A program made the position numbers and the translations under genes. Shown one piece after another: positions 42,236 through 51,152 of a DNA stretch of 64,000 bases. The stretch is from Chryseobacterium sp. G0186. GTDB taxonomy: Bacteria; Bacteroidota; Bacteroidia; Flavobacteriales; Weeksellaceae. How positions within the stretch are numbered: the first letter of the stretch is position 1; each line of letters begins with the position of its first letter. Below the pieces are notes generated by a model that made no database searches, was not told the origin of the DNA, and was given only the letters and a program-made list of their open reading frames with translations. Where the stretch lies: the NCBI RefSeq assembly GCF_003815675.1, contig NZ_CP033918.1, positions 2,666,001-2,730,000 of the forward strand, written 5' to 3'.

Positions 42236-43423
42236 ATGGGAATCTTAAAGGATATTAAAAAACATTTTAAAAGAAAAGAAAGGCTTAAGGAGCTTCAAAC
42301 TCAGGATATCATCAATATTCATTTGTATGATTCCTCGAAAAAAACAATTCTTTTTACTTCAAGAGATTTTCCTACCCATGATAAGGATTCAGGTTCTAAC
42401 AGACTTAAGGAAATTATTTTAATCTATAAAGAGCTGGGATACAATTGTATTTTATTTGCCCCTCATATGTTTGAGGATAGTACTTATGTAAAGTTTTATC
42501 AGCAACATGGTGTCATTGTTTTTGTAGAAAATAATAAATACAGGAATATTTTCACTTTCCTTTCTTCTCTTAAAAACATTGACTACGTTTGGTTCAATGG
42601 ACCTCTTGCCCTGAATCTGTTTTACAAAAAAATGAAAAGCATTCTCCCTCATACCAAATTTATGTATGATATGGTGGACATTCATTTTTTAAGATATAAA
42701 AGAGCTATTGAAATAGAACCTACCCGTATATCTCTCAAGAAAAACTACAAGCATTTCTTTCATTTAGAAACCGTGGTTGCTCCTCAACTGGATTATATTA
42801 TCGCTATTTCAGACAAAGAAAAGGAGATCATGGCTCAATATGCTGATCAGAACAAAATCATTACAATTTCCAATATCCATTATCCTAAAATTGATATTTC
42901 AGAAAGAAAAAATTTCCAAGAAAGTAAGGGAATTATCTTCATAGGTTCCATCCATGAACCCAATATTGATGCAGTAAAGTTTTTATATGACAAAATAATG
43001 CCCATCGTTTGGAAAACCAATCCTGAACTGGAAGTACGTGTCATTGGAAATGTTGCCGACAAGCTCGATATCAAACAATATCCTAAGTTTAAATTTCTAG
43101 GTTTTGTGGAAAGTATAGAAGAGCATTTCATGAATTCCAGAATTATGGTGGCCCCTTTAAGGTTTGGAGCCGGTGTGAAAGGAAAAATCGGACAGGCCTT
43201 TGAATATTTCTTTCCAGTGGTTACCACAGATATCGGAGCTGAAGGAATGCAGTTGACAGATCAAAAAAATGTACTGATTGCCAATGATGAAAATAGTTTT
43301 GCAAACGCTATTCTTCAGCTTAACAACAATGAAGAACTTTGGAATACACTAAGCAGACATTCTGTTGACAGCTTGAAGCCTTTCTCTATAGAAGCTGTAA
43401 GTACCACATTGAAAAAACTTTAA
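42236..43423 (+). CDS. GT4-like glycosyltransferase (GT-B fold)
   Basis: 395 residues. Hallmarks are an N-terminal Rossmann half (TILFTSRDFPTHDKDSGSNRLKEI), the linking segment VAPQLDYIIAISDKEKEIMAQYAD, then GIIFIGSIHEPNIDAVKFLYDKIMP and VRVIGNVAD, and the conserved sugar-nucleotide loop NSRIMVAPLRFGAGVKGKIGQAFEYFFPVVTT, where FGAGVKGK is the typical GT4 motif. It follows the upstream gene by 3 bases. Donor and acceptor are unknown. Confidence 0.88.
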   Translation: MGILKDIKKHFKRKERLKELQTQDIINIHLYDSSKKTILFTSRDFPTHDKDSGSNRLKEIILIYKELGYNCILFAPHMFEDSTYVKFYQQHGVIVFVENNKYRNIFTFLSSLKNIDYVWFNGPLALNLFYKKMKSILPHTKFMYDMVDIHFLRYKRAIEIEPTRISLKKNYKHFFHLETVVAPQLDYIIAISDKEKEIMAQYADQNKIITISNIHYPKIDISERKNFQESKGIIFIGSIHEPNIDAVKFLYDKIMPIVWKTNPELEVRVIGNVADKLDIKQYPKFKFLGFVESIEEHFMNSRIMVAPLRFGAGVKGKIGQAFEYFFPVVTTDIGAEGMQLTDQKNVLIANDENSFANAILQLNNNEELWNTLSRHSVDSLKPFSIEAVSTTLKKL

Positions 43424-43433
43424 CCAATTAATT

Positions 43434-44471
43434 ATGAATGATTTTCTAGTAAGCATCATTGTTCCTTGCTATAATGCATCATACTATATAAAGGAAGTTC
43501 TTGAGAGCCTCCAAAACCAATCCTACAAAAACATTGAGTGTATCATCATTAACGATGGAAGTGCAGATGATACCTTGGATATAATTAATACTTTTTCTGA
43601 CCCACGATTCAAGGTTTATAGCCAGAAAAACAAAGGTCTCTCCGATACCCGTAACTTTGGAATGGAAGAAGCTACAGGAGATCTTATATTTTTTTGTGAC
43701 AGTGATGACAGTCTTCCCTCCAATGCCATAGAATCTCTGCTATCCGCCCATACCGGTAAAGAAGATATTATTGTAGGAAAAACAGCCCTTGTATCCTGGG
43801 AAGAAAAAAAGACTCTGTCATACTTACCTCATCTGGAAAAAAAACAGACTATTGAGAATAGCCATTCTGAGGTTCTTATCAAAAACATAACCGAAGGATT
43901 AAGTCCAATGGCTCAAAATAAGCTTTACAAAACAGATTTTTTGAAAAAAAACAGCTTACAATTCCTGAGCAAAATTTATCATGAGGATGAACTTTGGTTT
44001 TTTGAGGTCATGTTTGCCGCAAAAAATGTCACTTTTATCCCTGATGTCACTTACCACTATACGGCAGATAACTCTCAGTCGATTACCAAAAAAAACAGTG
44101 ACAAAAATCTCCTTGGGTATCTTAGCGTGATCAAAACTATTTACGAAAAATATTATCTGAACTTTCCTGATCAGAGTATCATTGCTTATTATATCGTTTA
44201 TCTGAAAAAAATTATCATTGGAAATTATAAGCACCATGGAAATTACTCTTCGGAAGCCATTCAAGAAATGGAAAAAACATTCCGTGAAGTAAATCCAAAA
44301 TTTAATGATAATATTGAGCTGAGTAATACTGAAAAAAAGTATTTTAAGTTTCTCAATAATGTAAGTTTAAAAGATGCTGAAACGATAAAAAAGGAATATT
44401 TCAATCTCCCTGTCAACAGTCTCAGAAAGCATTATAAATTATTATTATTCAGTATTTTTAATTCAAAATAA
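43434..44471 (+). CDS. Family 2 glycosyltransferase
   Basis: 345 residues with the GT2 domain: VSIIVPCYNASYYIKEVLES, CIIINDGSADDTLDI, then DTRNFGMEEATGDLIFFCDSDDS with the DXD-type motif. The acceptor half includes YHEDELWFFEVMFAAKNVTF, where EDELW is the typical catalytic base region. It probably adds one sugar of the surface glycan. Separated from the neighbours by 10 and 5 bases. Confidence 0.9.
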   Translation: MNDFLVSIIVPCYNASYYIKEVLESLQNQSYKNIECIIINDGSADDTLDIINTFSDPRFKVYSQKNKGLSDTRNFGMEEATGDLIFFCDSDDSLPSNAIESLLSAHTGKEDIIVGKTALVSWEEKKTLSYLPHLEKKQTIENSHSEVLIKNITEGLSPMAQNKLYKTDFLKKNSLQFLSKIYHEDELWFFEVMFAAKNVTFIPDVTYHYTADNSQSITKKNSDKNLLGYLSVIKTIYEKYYLNFPDQSIIAYYIVYLKKIIIGNYKHHGNYSSEAIQEMEKTFREVNPKFNDNIELSNTEKKYFKFLNNVSLKDAETIKKEYFNLPVNSLRKHYKLLLFSIFNSK

Positions 44472-44476
44472 ATAAC

Positions 44477-45460
44477 GTGGTAAAGAAAGGAAAGTTTCTT
44501 TTGGTAATGCCTGATTACTCTGATTTCCCCAAACTATTTTTAGATAATTTGGAAAAAGAGGGATTTGAAACCTCCCTGATTACAGATAAAGTTTCAAAAT
44601 TCAATTACAAAGGTACTGAAAGTGTAAAAAATTTCTTCGTTAAAAACATTCTCAGAAATAAGGAATACAAACAGGATCTTATTAACAAACACTTTCTTGA
44701 GGATCTTAACAAAAGTGTTTCGGCTATTGAAGGGAAATTAGACTATATTTTGGTGATTCGCCCCGATATTTTCCCGATTCCTTTTATTAAAAACTTAAAA
44801 GAAAAGACGAAAAAACTCATTGCCTATCAATGGGATGGTCTTGATAAATTTCCCGAGGTTAAAAATTACTTCAGTCTTTTTGATTCATTTTTTTGTTTTG
44901 AAAAGGTGGAATCCCCCTCCAATATAAAATCTATTACCAATTTTTATTTTGATCATCTTCCTGCTGTCCACAAAGAATATAATACAGAGAAGCCAAGATT
45001 ATATTTTGTAGGATTATACTGGAAAAGCCGTGAGAAAAAGATTGATCAGTTCATTGAGAACGTCTCTGATTTATCTATTGATCTTTCAATTTTTATACAA
45101 TACTTTAAGGAACCTGAAAGTAAAAATGACAAGATCAAATACATCCAAAACAGAATAAGTTTTAAGGAAAATCTGGAATTGGTAAAAAACTCTGATGTCC
45201 TTTTAGACTTTGTAGATCCTTTACACAACGGTCTGTCCATCCGCTTTTTTGAGGGAATGTATTATAAGAAAAAAGTAATTACAGATAATATCATGGTGAA
45301 GAACTATGATTTTTACCATCCTGATAATATCTTTGTTGTGGAAAATGATAATTACAGCACTATTGAACAGTTTTTACGAACCCCTTATCATGAACTACCG
45401 GAAGAAGTGGTAAAAAAATACAGCTTCAGTAATTGGATTAAGGAAATAATTAAAGACTAA
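44477..45460 (+). CDS. Glycosyltransferase-like protein, CgeB-type (second of a paralogous pair), GTG start
   Basis: 327 residues. It begins at GTG (44477), with MVKKGKFLLVMPDYSDFPK giving a strong Rossmann-like opening and no nearby ATG, so the GTG is the likely start. The C-terminal motif GLSIRFFEGMYYKKKVITDN and YDFYHPDNIFVVEND match the 41246-42232 product closely, including the final 'LPEE...YSF..W' region. Probably arose by duplication within the operon, with the two now acting on different sugars or acceptors; that is inference. Confidence 0.75.
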   Translation: MVKKGKFLLVMPDYSDFPKLFLDNLEKEGFETSLITDKVSKFNYKGTESVKNFFVKNILRNKEYKQDLINKHFLEDLNKSVSAIEGKLDYILVIRPDIFPIPFIKNLKEKTKKLIAYQWDGLDKFPEVKNYFSLFDSFFCFEKVESPSNIKSITNFYFDHLPAVHKEYNTEKPRLYFVGLYWKSREKKIDQFIENVSDLSIDLSIFIQYFKEPESKNDKIKYIQNRISFKENLELVKNSDVLLDFVDPLHNGLSIRFFEGMYYKKKVITDNIMVKNYDFYHPDNIFVVENDNYSTIEQFLRTPYHELPEEVVKKYSFSNWIKEIIKD

Positions 45461-45485
45461 AAAAATTGCAAAAGAACCAATAAAC

Positions 45486-46358
45486 ATGAATAATTCCATA
45501 AAGATATCTGTCGTTGTTCCCTGTTATAATCAGGCCATTTTTCTGGATGATTGCATTAAATCCTTAATACATCAGACGTATACAAACTGGGAATGTATTC
45601 TGGTCAATGACGGCAGTACAGACAATACGGAAGAAATAGCCCTGAACTGGCAGAAAAAGGACAACAGAATAAAATACGTAAAAAAAATAAACGGAGGTTT
45701 AAGTTCAGCCAGAAATACAGGTATTCAAAATGTTACCGGCGACTTTGTTCAGTTTCTGGATTGTGATGATTATCTTTATCATGAGAAATTTGAAAAATCC
45801 GTTAAGGAAATCAGCAATCAGACAAATACTGTTGTTATTACTAATTTTCAATTATTTGATAGTGCTACACAAACCGTTCTTCCACCACACTGCATTCTGA
45901 AAAAGGAATATTTCAGTCAAAAAGAAATTTTGCTTAAGTGGGACAATACCTTTTCCATTCCTATTCACTGTGCTATCTTTTCAAAGGATATTGTCGAAAA
46001 ATATAAGTTCAACGAAGAACTTAAAGCCAAAGAAGATTGGTTTTTTTGGCTGCAAGCTTATGAAAATGCCCCAGAAACTCATTTTATTGAAGAATATCTT
46101 TTGGCATACAGAATGAATTCTGCCAGTATGACGCATAATCTGTTTTTTATGCTTGAGAACAGGATAAAAGCAATTGACAAACTGGAACAGGTAATTTTAG
46201 ATAAAGATTTATTAAGAGAATTCTTCAAACAAGATCTTTTGGCTACAATGAATGAAAATCTACAGCTGATGGAAAGAATTCAATTGCTAGGCTATAAAAG
46301 AACCATGAAATATAAAATCAATAAGGTTTTAAAAATATTGGGAATGAAAAAGAAATAA
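45486..46358 (+). CDS. Family 2 glycosyltransferase
   Basis: 290 residues. GT2 hallmarks: ISVVVPCYNQAIFLDDCIKS, CILVNDGSTDNTEEIA, SSARNTGIQNVTGDFVQFLDCDDYLYHEKF (DXD-type motif CDD), and the later KAKEDWFFWLQAYE acceptor motif. Last gene of the operon, 25 bases after the previous stop and before a strong terminator. Confidence 0.9.
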   Translation: MNNSIKISVVVPCYNQAIFLDDCIKSLIHQTYTNWECILVNDGSTDNTEEIALNWQKKDNRIKYVKKINGGLSSARNTGIQNVTGDFVQFLDCDDYLYHEKFEKSVKEISNQTNTVVITNFQLFDSATQTVLPPHCILKKEYFSQKEILLKWDNTFSIPIHCAIFSKDIVEKYKFNEELKAKEDWFFWLQAYENAPETHFIEEYLLAYRMNSASMTHNLFFMLENRIKAIDKLEQVILDKDLLREFFKQDLLATMNENLQLMERIQLLGYKRTMKYKINKVLKILGMKKK

Positions 46359-46372
46359 CATTATAACCACAT

Positions 46373-46409
46373 AAAAAAGGCTGTCTGAATGATTCAGACA
46401 GCCTTTTTT
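46373..46409 (+). terminator. Terminator of the glycosyltransferase operon
   Basis: AAAAAGGCTGTCTGAAT pairs with ATTCAGACAGCCTTTTT, almost without a loop, followed by a T tail. One of the strongest terminators in the window. Confidence 0.9.
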
Positions 46410-46419
46410 GTATTCATCA

Positions 46420-46512
46420 TCAACGATAACTTTGTAAAGGCTCAGGATTCAGTTCTTTTTGTAAATCAATAAATGCATCGATCCATAAAAATAAATCCAA
46501 CAAGGACTTTCA
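46420..46512 (-). pseudogene. Possible decayed gene remnant
   Basis: A minus-strand frame without a start codon reads KSLLDLFLWIDAFIDLQKEL and ends ...NPEPLQSYR before a stop at 46420-46422. It reads like the C-terminal end of a real protein rather than noise, but is preceded in frame by a stop and has no identifiable parent. It may be a relic left by deletion or transposition. Confidence 0.3.
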
Positions 46513-46599
46513 AAGATTCTCTATACGATCTTGGTATAGAAATAAGAATAAAAAGCCAAGACTGGGTTATAAATCATCTCTTAAACGCATAATTTTAAG

Positions 46600-46607
46600 T
46601 AAATTTG
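46600..46607 (+). promoter_or_regulatory. -7 box of gltX
   Basis: TAAATTTG, an exact TAnnTTTG match, 17 bases before the gltX ATG. Confidence 0.45.
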
Positions 46608-46624
46608 CAAAAATTTTAATTGAA

Positions 46625-48133
46625 ATGGAGAAAGTAAGAGTACGTTTTGCTCCAAGTCCTACCGGACCTTTACATTTGGGAGGCGTAAGAACTGCATTAT
46701 ATGATTACCTTTTTGCTAAAAATCAAGGGGGAGAATTTGTATTGAGAATTGAAGATACAGATACCGCAAGATATGTAGAAGGAGCTGAAGAATATATTGA
46801 AGAAGCTTTAGAATGGTGTGGTATCATTCCTGATGAAAGTCCTAAGAAAGGAGGAAAGTTTGCTCCTTACAGACAATCTGAAAGAAGAGACATCTATGAC
46901 AGATATACAGAGCAGATCCTAAAAACAGATTATGCCTACATCGCTTTTGATACTCCGGAAGAACTGGACGCTATCCGTGCAGAATTTGAAGCAAAGGGTG
47001 ATGTTTTCTCTTATGATAACAAAACAAGAAACCGTTTAAGAAATAGCCTTGCCCTTTCTGAAGAGGAAGTTCAAAGATTATTGGATGAAAAAACACCTTA
47101 TGTGGTAAGATTTAAAATGCCTGTTGACAGAGTTTTAAATCTTGAGGACATTATCCGTGGAAAATCTTCTGTAAACACCAATACATTGGATGACAAGGTT
47201 CTTGTAAAAAATGACGGTATGCCTACTTACCACTTCGCCAACATCATTGATGATCATGAAATGGAAATTTCCCATGTCATTCGTGGTGAAGAATGGTTAC
47301 CATCTTTAGGATTACATACTTTATTATATGAAGCAATGCAGTGGGAAGCACCACAGTTTGCTCACCTTTCTTTAATTTTAAAGCCTGAAGGAAAAGGAAA
47401 ACTAAGCAAGAGAGACGGTGACAAGTTCGGATTCCCGGTATTCCCTCTTGATTTCAGGGATCCGGAAACGGGTATTATTTCTAAAGGGTACAGAGAAAAC
47501 GGATATCTTCCTGATGCATTCATCAATATGGTGGCATTGTTAGGATGGTCTCCTGCAGATGATAAGGAAATTCTTCCTTTAGAGGAAATGATCAAGGAAT
47601 TTGATCTTCACAAAGTACATAAGGCGGGAGCAAGATTCAGTAAGGAAAAGTCAGAATGGTTCAACCATCAGTATATTCAGATGAAGTCTGATGAAGAACT
47701 TCTTGAGATCCTTAAAAATACAGATCTTGATCTTTCAGGAGCTTCTGATGAAAAGCTTTTAAAAGTGATTCATTTGATGAAAGAAAGAGCTACTTTCCCG
47801 AAGGACATTTATGAAAATGGAAAATTCTTCTTTGAAGCTCCAACTGCTTATGATGAAAAAGCATCTAAAAAAGCATGGAATGACGAAACATCTGCTATTT
47901 TAGGAGAATTGGCTACAGCATTTGAATCTACAGACTTCATTGCGGAAAACCTAAAGCAGACTATGCATGATTTTGCGGAGAACAAAGGCTTGGGGATGGG
48001 TAAGGTAATGATGCCTTTACGCTTAGCTTTGGTTGGAGAACTGAAAGGACCTGATGTTCCAGACATCCTGGAAATCATTGGAAAAGAGGAAAGTACCTCT
48101 AGAATAAGCAATGCTATAAATAATTTTAAATAA
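46625..48133 (+). CDS. gltX: Glutamyl-tRNA synthetase
   Basis: 502 residues, class I synthetase. The HIGH-type motif is in [20 protein letters not shown] (HLGG), and the KMSKS equivalent is [10 protein letters not shown]. The middle holds [23 protein letters not shown] and the C-terminus the anticodon-binding helical domain with [13 protein letters not shown]. Charges tRNA-Glu in the cytoplasm. Monocistronic with its own -7 box. Confidence 0.96.
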   Translation: MEKVRVRFAPSPTGPLHLGGVRTALYDYLFAKNQGGEFVLRIEDTDTARYVEGAEEYIEEALEWCGIIPDESPKKGGKFAPYRQSERRDIYDRYTEQILKTDYAYIAFDTPEELDAIRAEFEAKGDVFSYDNKTRNRLRNSLALSEEEVQRLLDEKTPYVVRFKMPVDRVLNLEDIIRGKSSVNTNTLDDKVLVKNDGMPTYHFANIIDDHEMEISHVIRGEEWLPSLGLHTLLYEAMQWEAPQFAHLSLILKPEGKGKLSKRDGDKFGFPVFPLDFRDPETGIISKGYRENGYLPDAFINMVALLGWSPADDKEILPLEEMIKEFDLHKVHKAGARFSKEKSEWFNHQYIQMKSDEELLEILKNTDLDLSGASDEKLLKVIHLMKERATFPKDIYENGKFFFEAPTAYDEKASKKAWNDETSAILGELATAFESTDFIAENLKQTMHDFAENKGLGMGKVMMPLRLALVGELKGPDVPDILEIIGKEESTSRISNAINNFK

Positions 48134-48151
48134 AATTACCATAATTTTTCA

Positions 48152-48159
48152 TACATTTG
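48152..48159 (+). promoter_or_regulatory. -7 box of accA
   Basis: TACATTTG, an exact TAnnTTTG match, 23 bases before the accA ATG and only 18 bases after the gltX stop. Confidence 0.4.
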
Positions 48160-48182
48160 AAAGATTTAATTTACTTCAAGAA

Positions 48183-49139
48183 ATGGAATATTTAAGTTTC
48201 GAACTTCCTATCAAAGAATTGATGGACCAATACCAGACGTGTTCTTTAGTAGGAGAAGAAAGTGGTGTTGATGTAAAATTAGCATGCAGCCAAATTGAGG
48301 ATAAGATTTTGGAAAAGAAAAAAGAAATCTACGGAAATCTTACACCTTGGCAAAGAGTACAACTGTCCCGTCACCCGGATCGTCCTTATACATTGGACTA
48401 CATCAACGGAATGGCAGACAAAGGTAGTTTCTTAGAACTTCATGGAGACAGAAATTTCGCTGATGACCCGGCAATGATTGGAGGATTGATTACCCTTGAC
48501 GGTCAGAAAGTAATGATCATCGGGACTCAAAAAGGAAGAACAACTAAGGAGAGACAATTCAGAAGATTTGGAATGCCAAATCCTGAGGGATACAGAAAAG
48601 CTTTGAGATTGATGAAGCTTGCTGAAAAATTCAATATCCCTGTGGTAACTTTAGTAGATACACCGGGAGCTTATCCAGGATTGGAAGCTGAAGAAAGAGG
48701 ACAAGGTGAAGCGATTGCAAGAAATATTTTTGAAATGGTTCAGCTGAAGACTCCGATCTTTACTTACATCATTGGAGAAGGGGCAAGTGGTGGAGCATTA
48801 GGAATAGGTGTAGGAAATAAAGTATATATGTTGGAAAACACATGGTATACCGTAATTGCACCAGAAAGCTGCTCTTCTATCTTATGGAGAAACTGGGATC
48901 ACAAGGAAGATGCAGCCAATGCATTAAACCTTACTCCACAGGATGCTCTAAGAGAGAAATTCATTGATGGGATCATTGAGGAACCGCTTGGAGGGGCTCA
49001 CTACGATCAGGAAGCCACTTATTTAAACTTGAAAAATTCTATTTTACAAAATATCAAGGCTTTTTCCAAATTTACAGGACAGGAGCTTGAAACCCAAAGA
49101 CAGGATAAATTCATTGCGATGGGTCAGTTTAAAGGATAA
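48183..49139 (+). CDS. accA: Acetyl-CoA carboxylase carboxyltransferase, alpha subunit
   Basis: 318 residues. Characteristic segments are [59 protein letters not shown] and [26 protein letters not shown], with crotonase-type oxyanion holes. With AccD it moves the carboxyl group from carboxybiotin to acetyl-CoA. The accB and accC genes are about 11 kb upstream, so the enzyme genes are scattered. A bidirectional terminator follows. Confidence 0.96.
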   Translation: MEYLSFELPIKELMDQYQTCSLVGEESGVDVKLACSQIEDKILEKKKEIYGNLTPWQRVQLSRHPDRPYTLDYINGMADKGSFLELHGDRNFADDPAMIGGLITLDGQKVMIIGTQKGRTTKERQFRRFGMPNPEGYRKALRLMKLAEKFNIPVVTLVDTPGAYPGLEAEERGQGEAIARNIFEMVQLKTPIFTYIIGEGASGGALGIGVGNKVYMLENTWYTVIAPESCSSILWRNWDHKEDAANALNLTPQDALREKFIDGIIEEPLGGAHYDQEATYLNLKNSILQNIKAFSKFTGQELETQRQDKFIAMGQFKG

Positions 49140-49143
49140 AAAT

Positions 49144-49177
49144 AAAAAAAGGTTAAGAAAATTTCTTAACCTTTTTT
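49144..49177. terminator. Bidirectional terminator after accA
   Basis: AAAAAGGTTAAGAAA / TTTCTTAACCTTTTT with T-rich tails on both strands, between the convergent stops at 49139 and 49197. Confidence 0.85.
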
Positions 49178-49196
49178 ACTTTAGTTTTCTTCTTAT

Positions 49197-49988
49197 TTAA
49201 TCAGCAATATTGAGGGCAATTTCAATATCCTGAGTAATTTTCTTCAACGAGGAATACTTTGCATCACATACCATGGTTGTAAGTATATATTCTCCTTTAT
49301 CGATCAAAATAAAATTTTGTCCCTTGGCAGGAACGCTTAGATTATAGTATTTCTTACCACTGATCTTCACAATCAAATTACAGTTGGATCTGTTTTTAAT
49401 ATTAATATAAGCTTCAGTAGTATTGATATCATTATTGAAAATATGAGTTAGCATCGCTGCTGTTTTCTTAGCATCACTGCTGGGTTCAGACTTTGCTGTT
49501 GAAGTTCCTGCACTTTTTGCAGATCCTACCGAAGCATAACTTACCCGTCTCTCTTCCTTCAAAGCATTGATCGCATCATTTATTTTATCAGTCTTTTCAG
49601 CATTTTTAGTATTGGCAGTAGATGCCTTAGCATTCCCTGTTGCATTATTGGCAGCAAGTACTTTACCACTGTTTAGCTCATTATTTTTAACAATCTTCTC
49701 AATTTTCTCTTTGCTGATTGGCTTAATGGTAGGCTTCGCTTCCGGAGAATTATCAGCCATGATAATATCCATCAATCTCTTTTTTAAGAAATCTGTTTTT
49801 GCATGACCAGGGTTCTGTTTTATGAAGCCGGCAATCACTCTTGCCTCCTTGGAAATCTCAGCTTCCTGCTCTGTATAGATGATCACTGTTTCTTTTTCTA
49901 CAACAGCCTTAGATTTTGTTTTTTTCTTTTTTTGAGAAAATCCAAGAGAAAAAACGCATATAAATAGGAGAAAGAAGATTTTTTTCAT
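49197..49988 (-). CDS. Secreted protein of unknown function
   Basis: 263 residues. Signal peptide MKKIFFLLFICVFSLGFSQ (cut after FSQ), then a very basic stretch KKKKTKSK, a helical segment, an Ala/Thr/Lys/Ser-rich low-complexity linker (about 110-170), and a compact C-terminal domain (about 190-263) with NIKNRSNCNLIVKISGKKYYNLSVPAKGQNFILI and TTMVCDAKYSSLKK. The two cysteines in that domain could form a disulfide. I do not recognise the family with confidence. Upstream and divergent lies tsf. Confidence 0.8.
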   Translation of the reverse strand: MKKIFFLLFICVFSLGFSQKKKKTKSKAVVEKETVIIYTEQEAEISKEARVIAGFIKQNPGHAKTDFLKKRLMDIIMADNSPEAKPTIKPISKEKIEKIVKNNELNSGKVLAANNATGNAKASTANTKNAEKTDKINDAINALKEERRVSYASVGSAKSAGTSTAKSEPSSDAKKTAAMLTHIFNNDINTTEAYINIKNRSNCNLIVKISGKKYYNLSVPAKGQNFILIDKGEYILTTMVCDAKYSSLKKITQDIEIALNIAD

Positions 49989-50063
49989 TAATCAAATCTT
50001 TAAAATAGTATTAAATATATTAATAACGTGAAAAGTCATTTTTTAGTTTATGATTAAAATCAT

Positions 50064-50071
50064 TATCTTTG
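50064..50071 (+). promoter_or_regulatory. -7 box of tsf
   Basis: TATCTTTG, with a TTTT 19 bases upstream. It overlaps the alternative ATG at 50069, so the true start must be the later ATG at 50132, giving a leader of about 55 bases. Confidence 0.6.
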
Positions 50072-50131
50072 CACTGCTTTAAATTTAAGCTAAAAATTAA
50101 TACTAATCTAAATAAAAAAATAATAGATATT

Positions 50132-50959
50132 ATGTCTTATACACCAGCTGCTGCAGACGTAGCAAAATTGAGAAACCAAACAGGTGCAGGTATGATGGAC
50201 TGCAAAAAAGCTTTAGTTGAAGCTGAAGGAGACTTCGAAAAAGCTGTAGATATCCTTAGAAAAAAAGGACAGAAAGTGGCTGCTAACAGAGCTGACAGAG
50301 AATCTGCTGAGGGTGCAGTAATCGCAAGAGTAAACGAAGACAACACTTTAGGTGTAGTAATCTCTCTAAACTGTGAAACTGACTTCGTTGCTAAAAATGA
50401 AGCTTTCATTGAATTAGCTTACGAACTAGCTGAAATGGCAATTTTTGCTGCTACTAAAGAAGAACTTTTAGCTACAGATTTCCACGGAATGACTGTTGCT
50501 GAGAAATTAGTTGAGCAAACAGGAGTTATCGGTGAGAAAATCGAGATCGGTTCTTTCGAAAGAATCCAAGGAGATTTCTTAGGAGCTTATATCCACGCTG
50601 GAAACAAAATCGCTGCAATCACTTCTCTTTCTGCTAAAGTAGAAGGATCTGACGAAGCTGCTAAAGCTGTTTCTATGCAGGTTGCTGCTATGAACCCAAT
50701 CGCTTTGGATGAAACTAGAGTTTCTCAGGAGACTATCGATAAGGAATTAGAGATCGAAAGACACAAACTTACTGAAGAAGGGAAGCCTGCAAACATTATC
50801 GACAATATCTTGAAAGGTAAAATGCAGAGATTCTACAAAGACAACACTTTGGTACACCAAGACTTCATTAAAGATGCAAGTATCTCAGTTGCTGATTACG
50901 TAAAATCTGTAAACGCTGACCTAAAAGTAACAGGATTTGTAAGAGTAAGCCTAGCTTAA
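50132..50959 (+). CDS. tsf: Translation elongation factor Ts
   Basis: 275 residues starting MSYTPAAADVAKLRNQTGAGMMDCKKAL; the motif RNQTGAGMMDCKKALVE is the EF-Ts N-terminal signature, followed by VISLNCETDFVAKNEAF. It regenerates EF-Tu-GTP. The open frame extends 21 codons upstream, but those residues overlap the promoter. rpsB, the usual upstream neighbour, is not adjacent here. A strong terminator follows. Confidence 0.96.
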   Translation: MSYTPAAADVAKLRNQTGAGMMDCKKALVEAEGDFEKAVDILRKKGQKVAANRADRESAEGAVIARVNEDNTLGVVISLNCETDFVAKNEAFIELAYELAEMAIFAATKEELLATDFHGMTVAEKLVEQTGVIGEKIEIGSFERIQGDFLGAYIHAGNKIAAITSLSAKVEGSDEAAKAVSMQVAAMNPIALDETRVSQETIDKELEIERHKLTEEGKPANIIDNILKGKMQRFYKDNTLVHQDFIKDASISVADYVKSVNADLKVTGFVRVSLA

Positions 50960-50980
50960 TCTGACTTTCAAAAAATATTT

Positions 50981-51010
50981 GATCCCGATGAATTTCATCG
51001 GGATTTTTTT
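50981..51010 (+). terminator. Terminator after tsf
   Basis: ATCCCGATGAA pairs with TTCATCGGGAT across a single base, followed by TTTTTT. Confidence 0.9.
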
Positions 51011-51125
51011 ATGGATAAACATAACGAATATGAACACAAAATGAAGCAAATTTTAAATATCTAACAATTATACAGTAATCTAAGTTTCAAAGGATTTTTT
51101 GCGTAAAAATGTAATTATTAATACT

Positions 51126-51133
51126 TAGATTTG
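51126..51133 (+). promoter_or_regulatory. -7 box before the first giant T9SS protein gene
   Basis: TAGATTTG matches TAnnTTTG, 19 bases before the ATG. A TTTG lies 24 bases upstream, slightly beyond the ideal distance. Confidence 0.45.
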
Positions 51134-51152
51134 CGGCCCCTTATAATAACGC

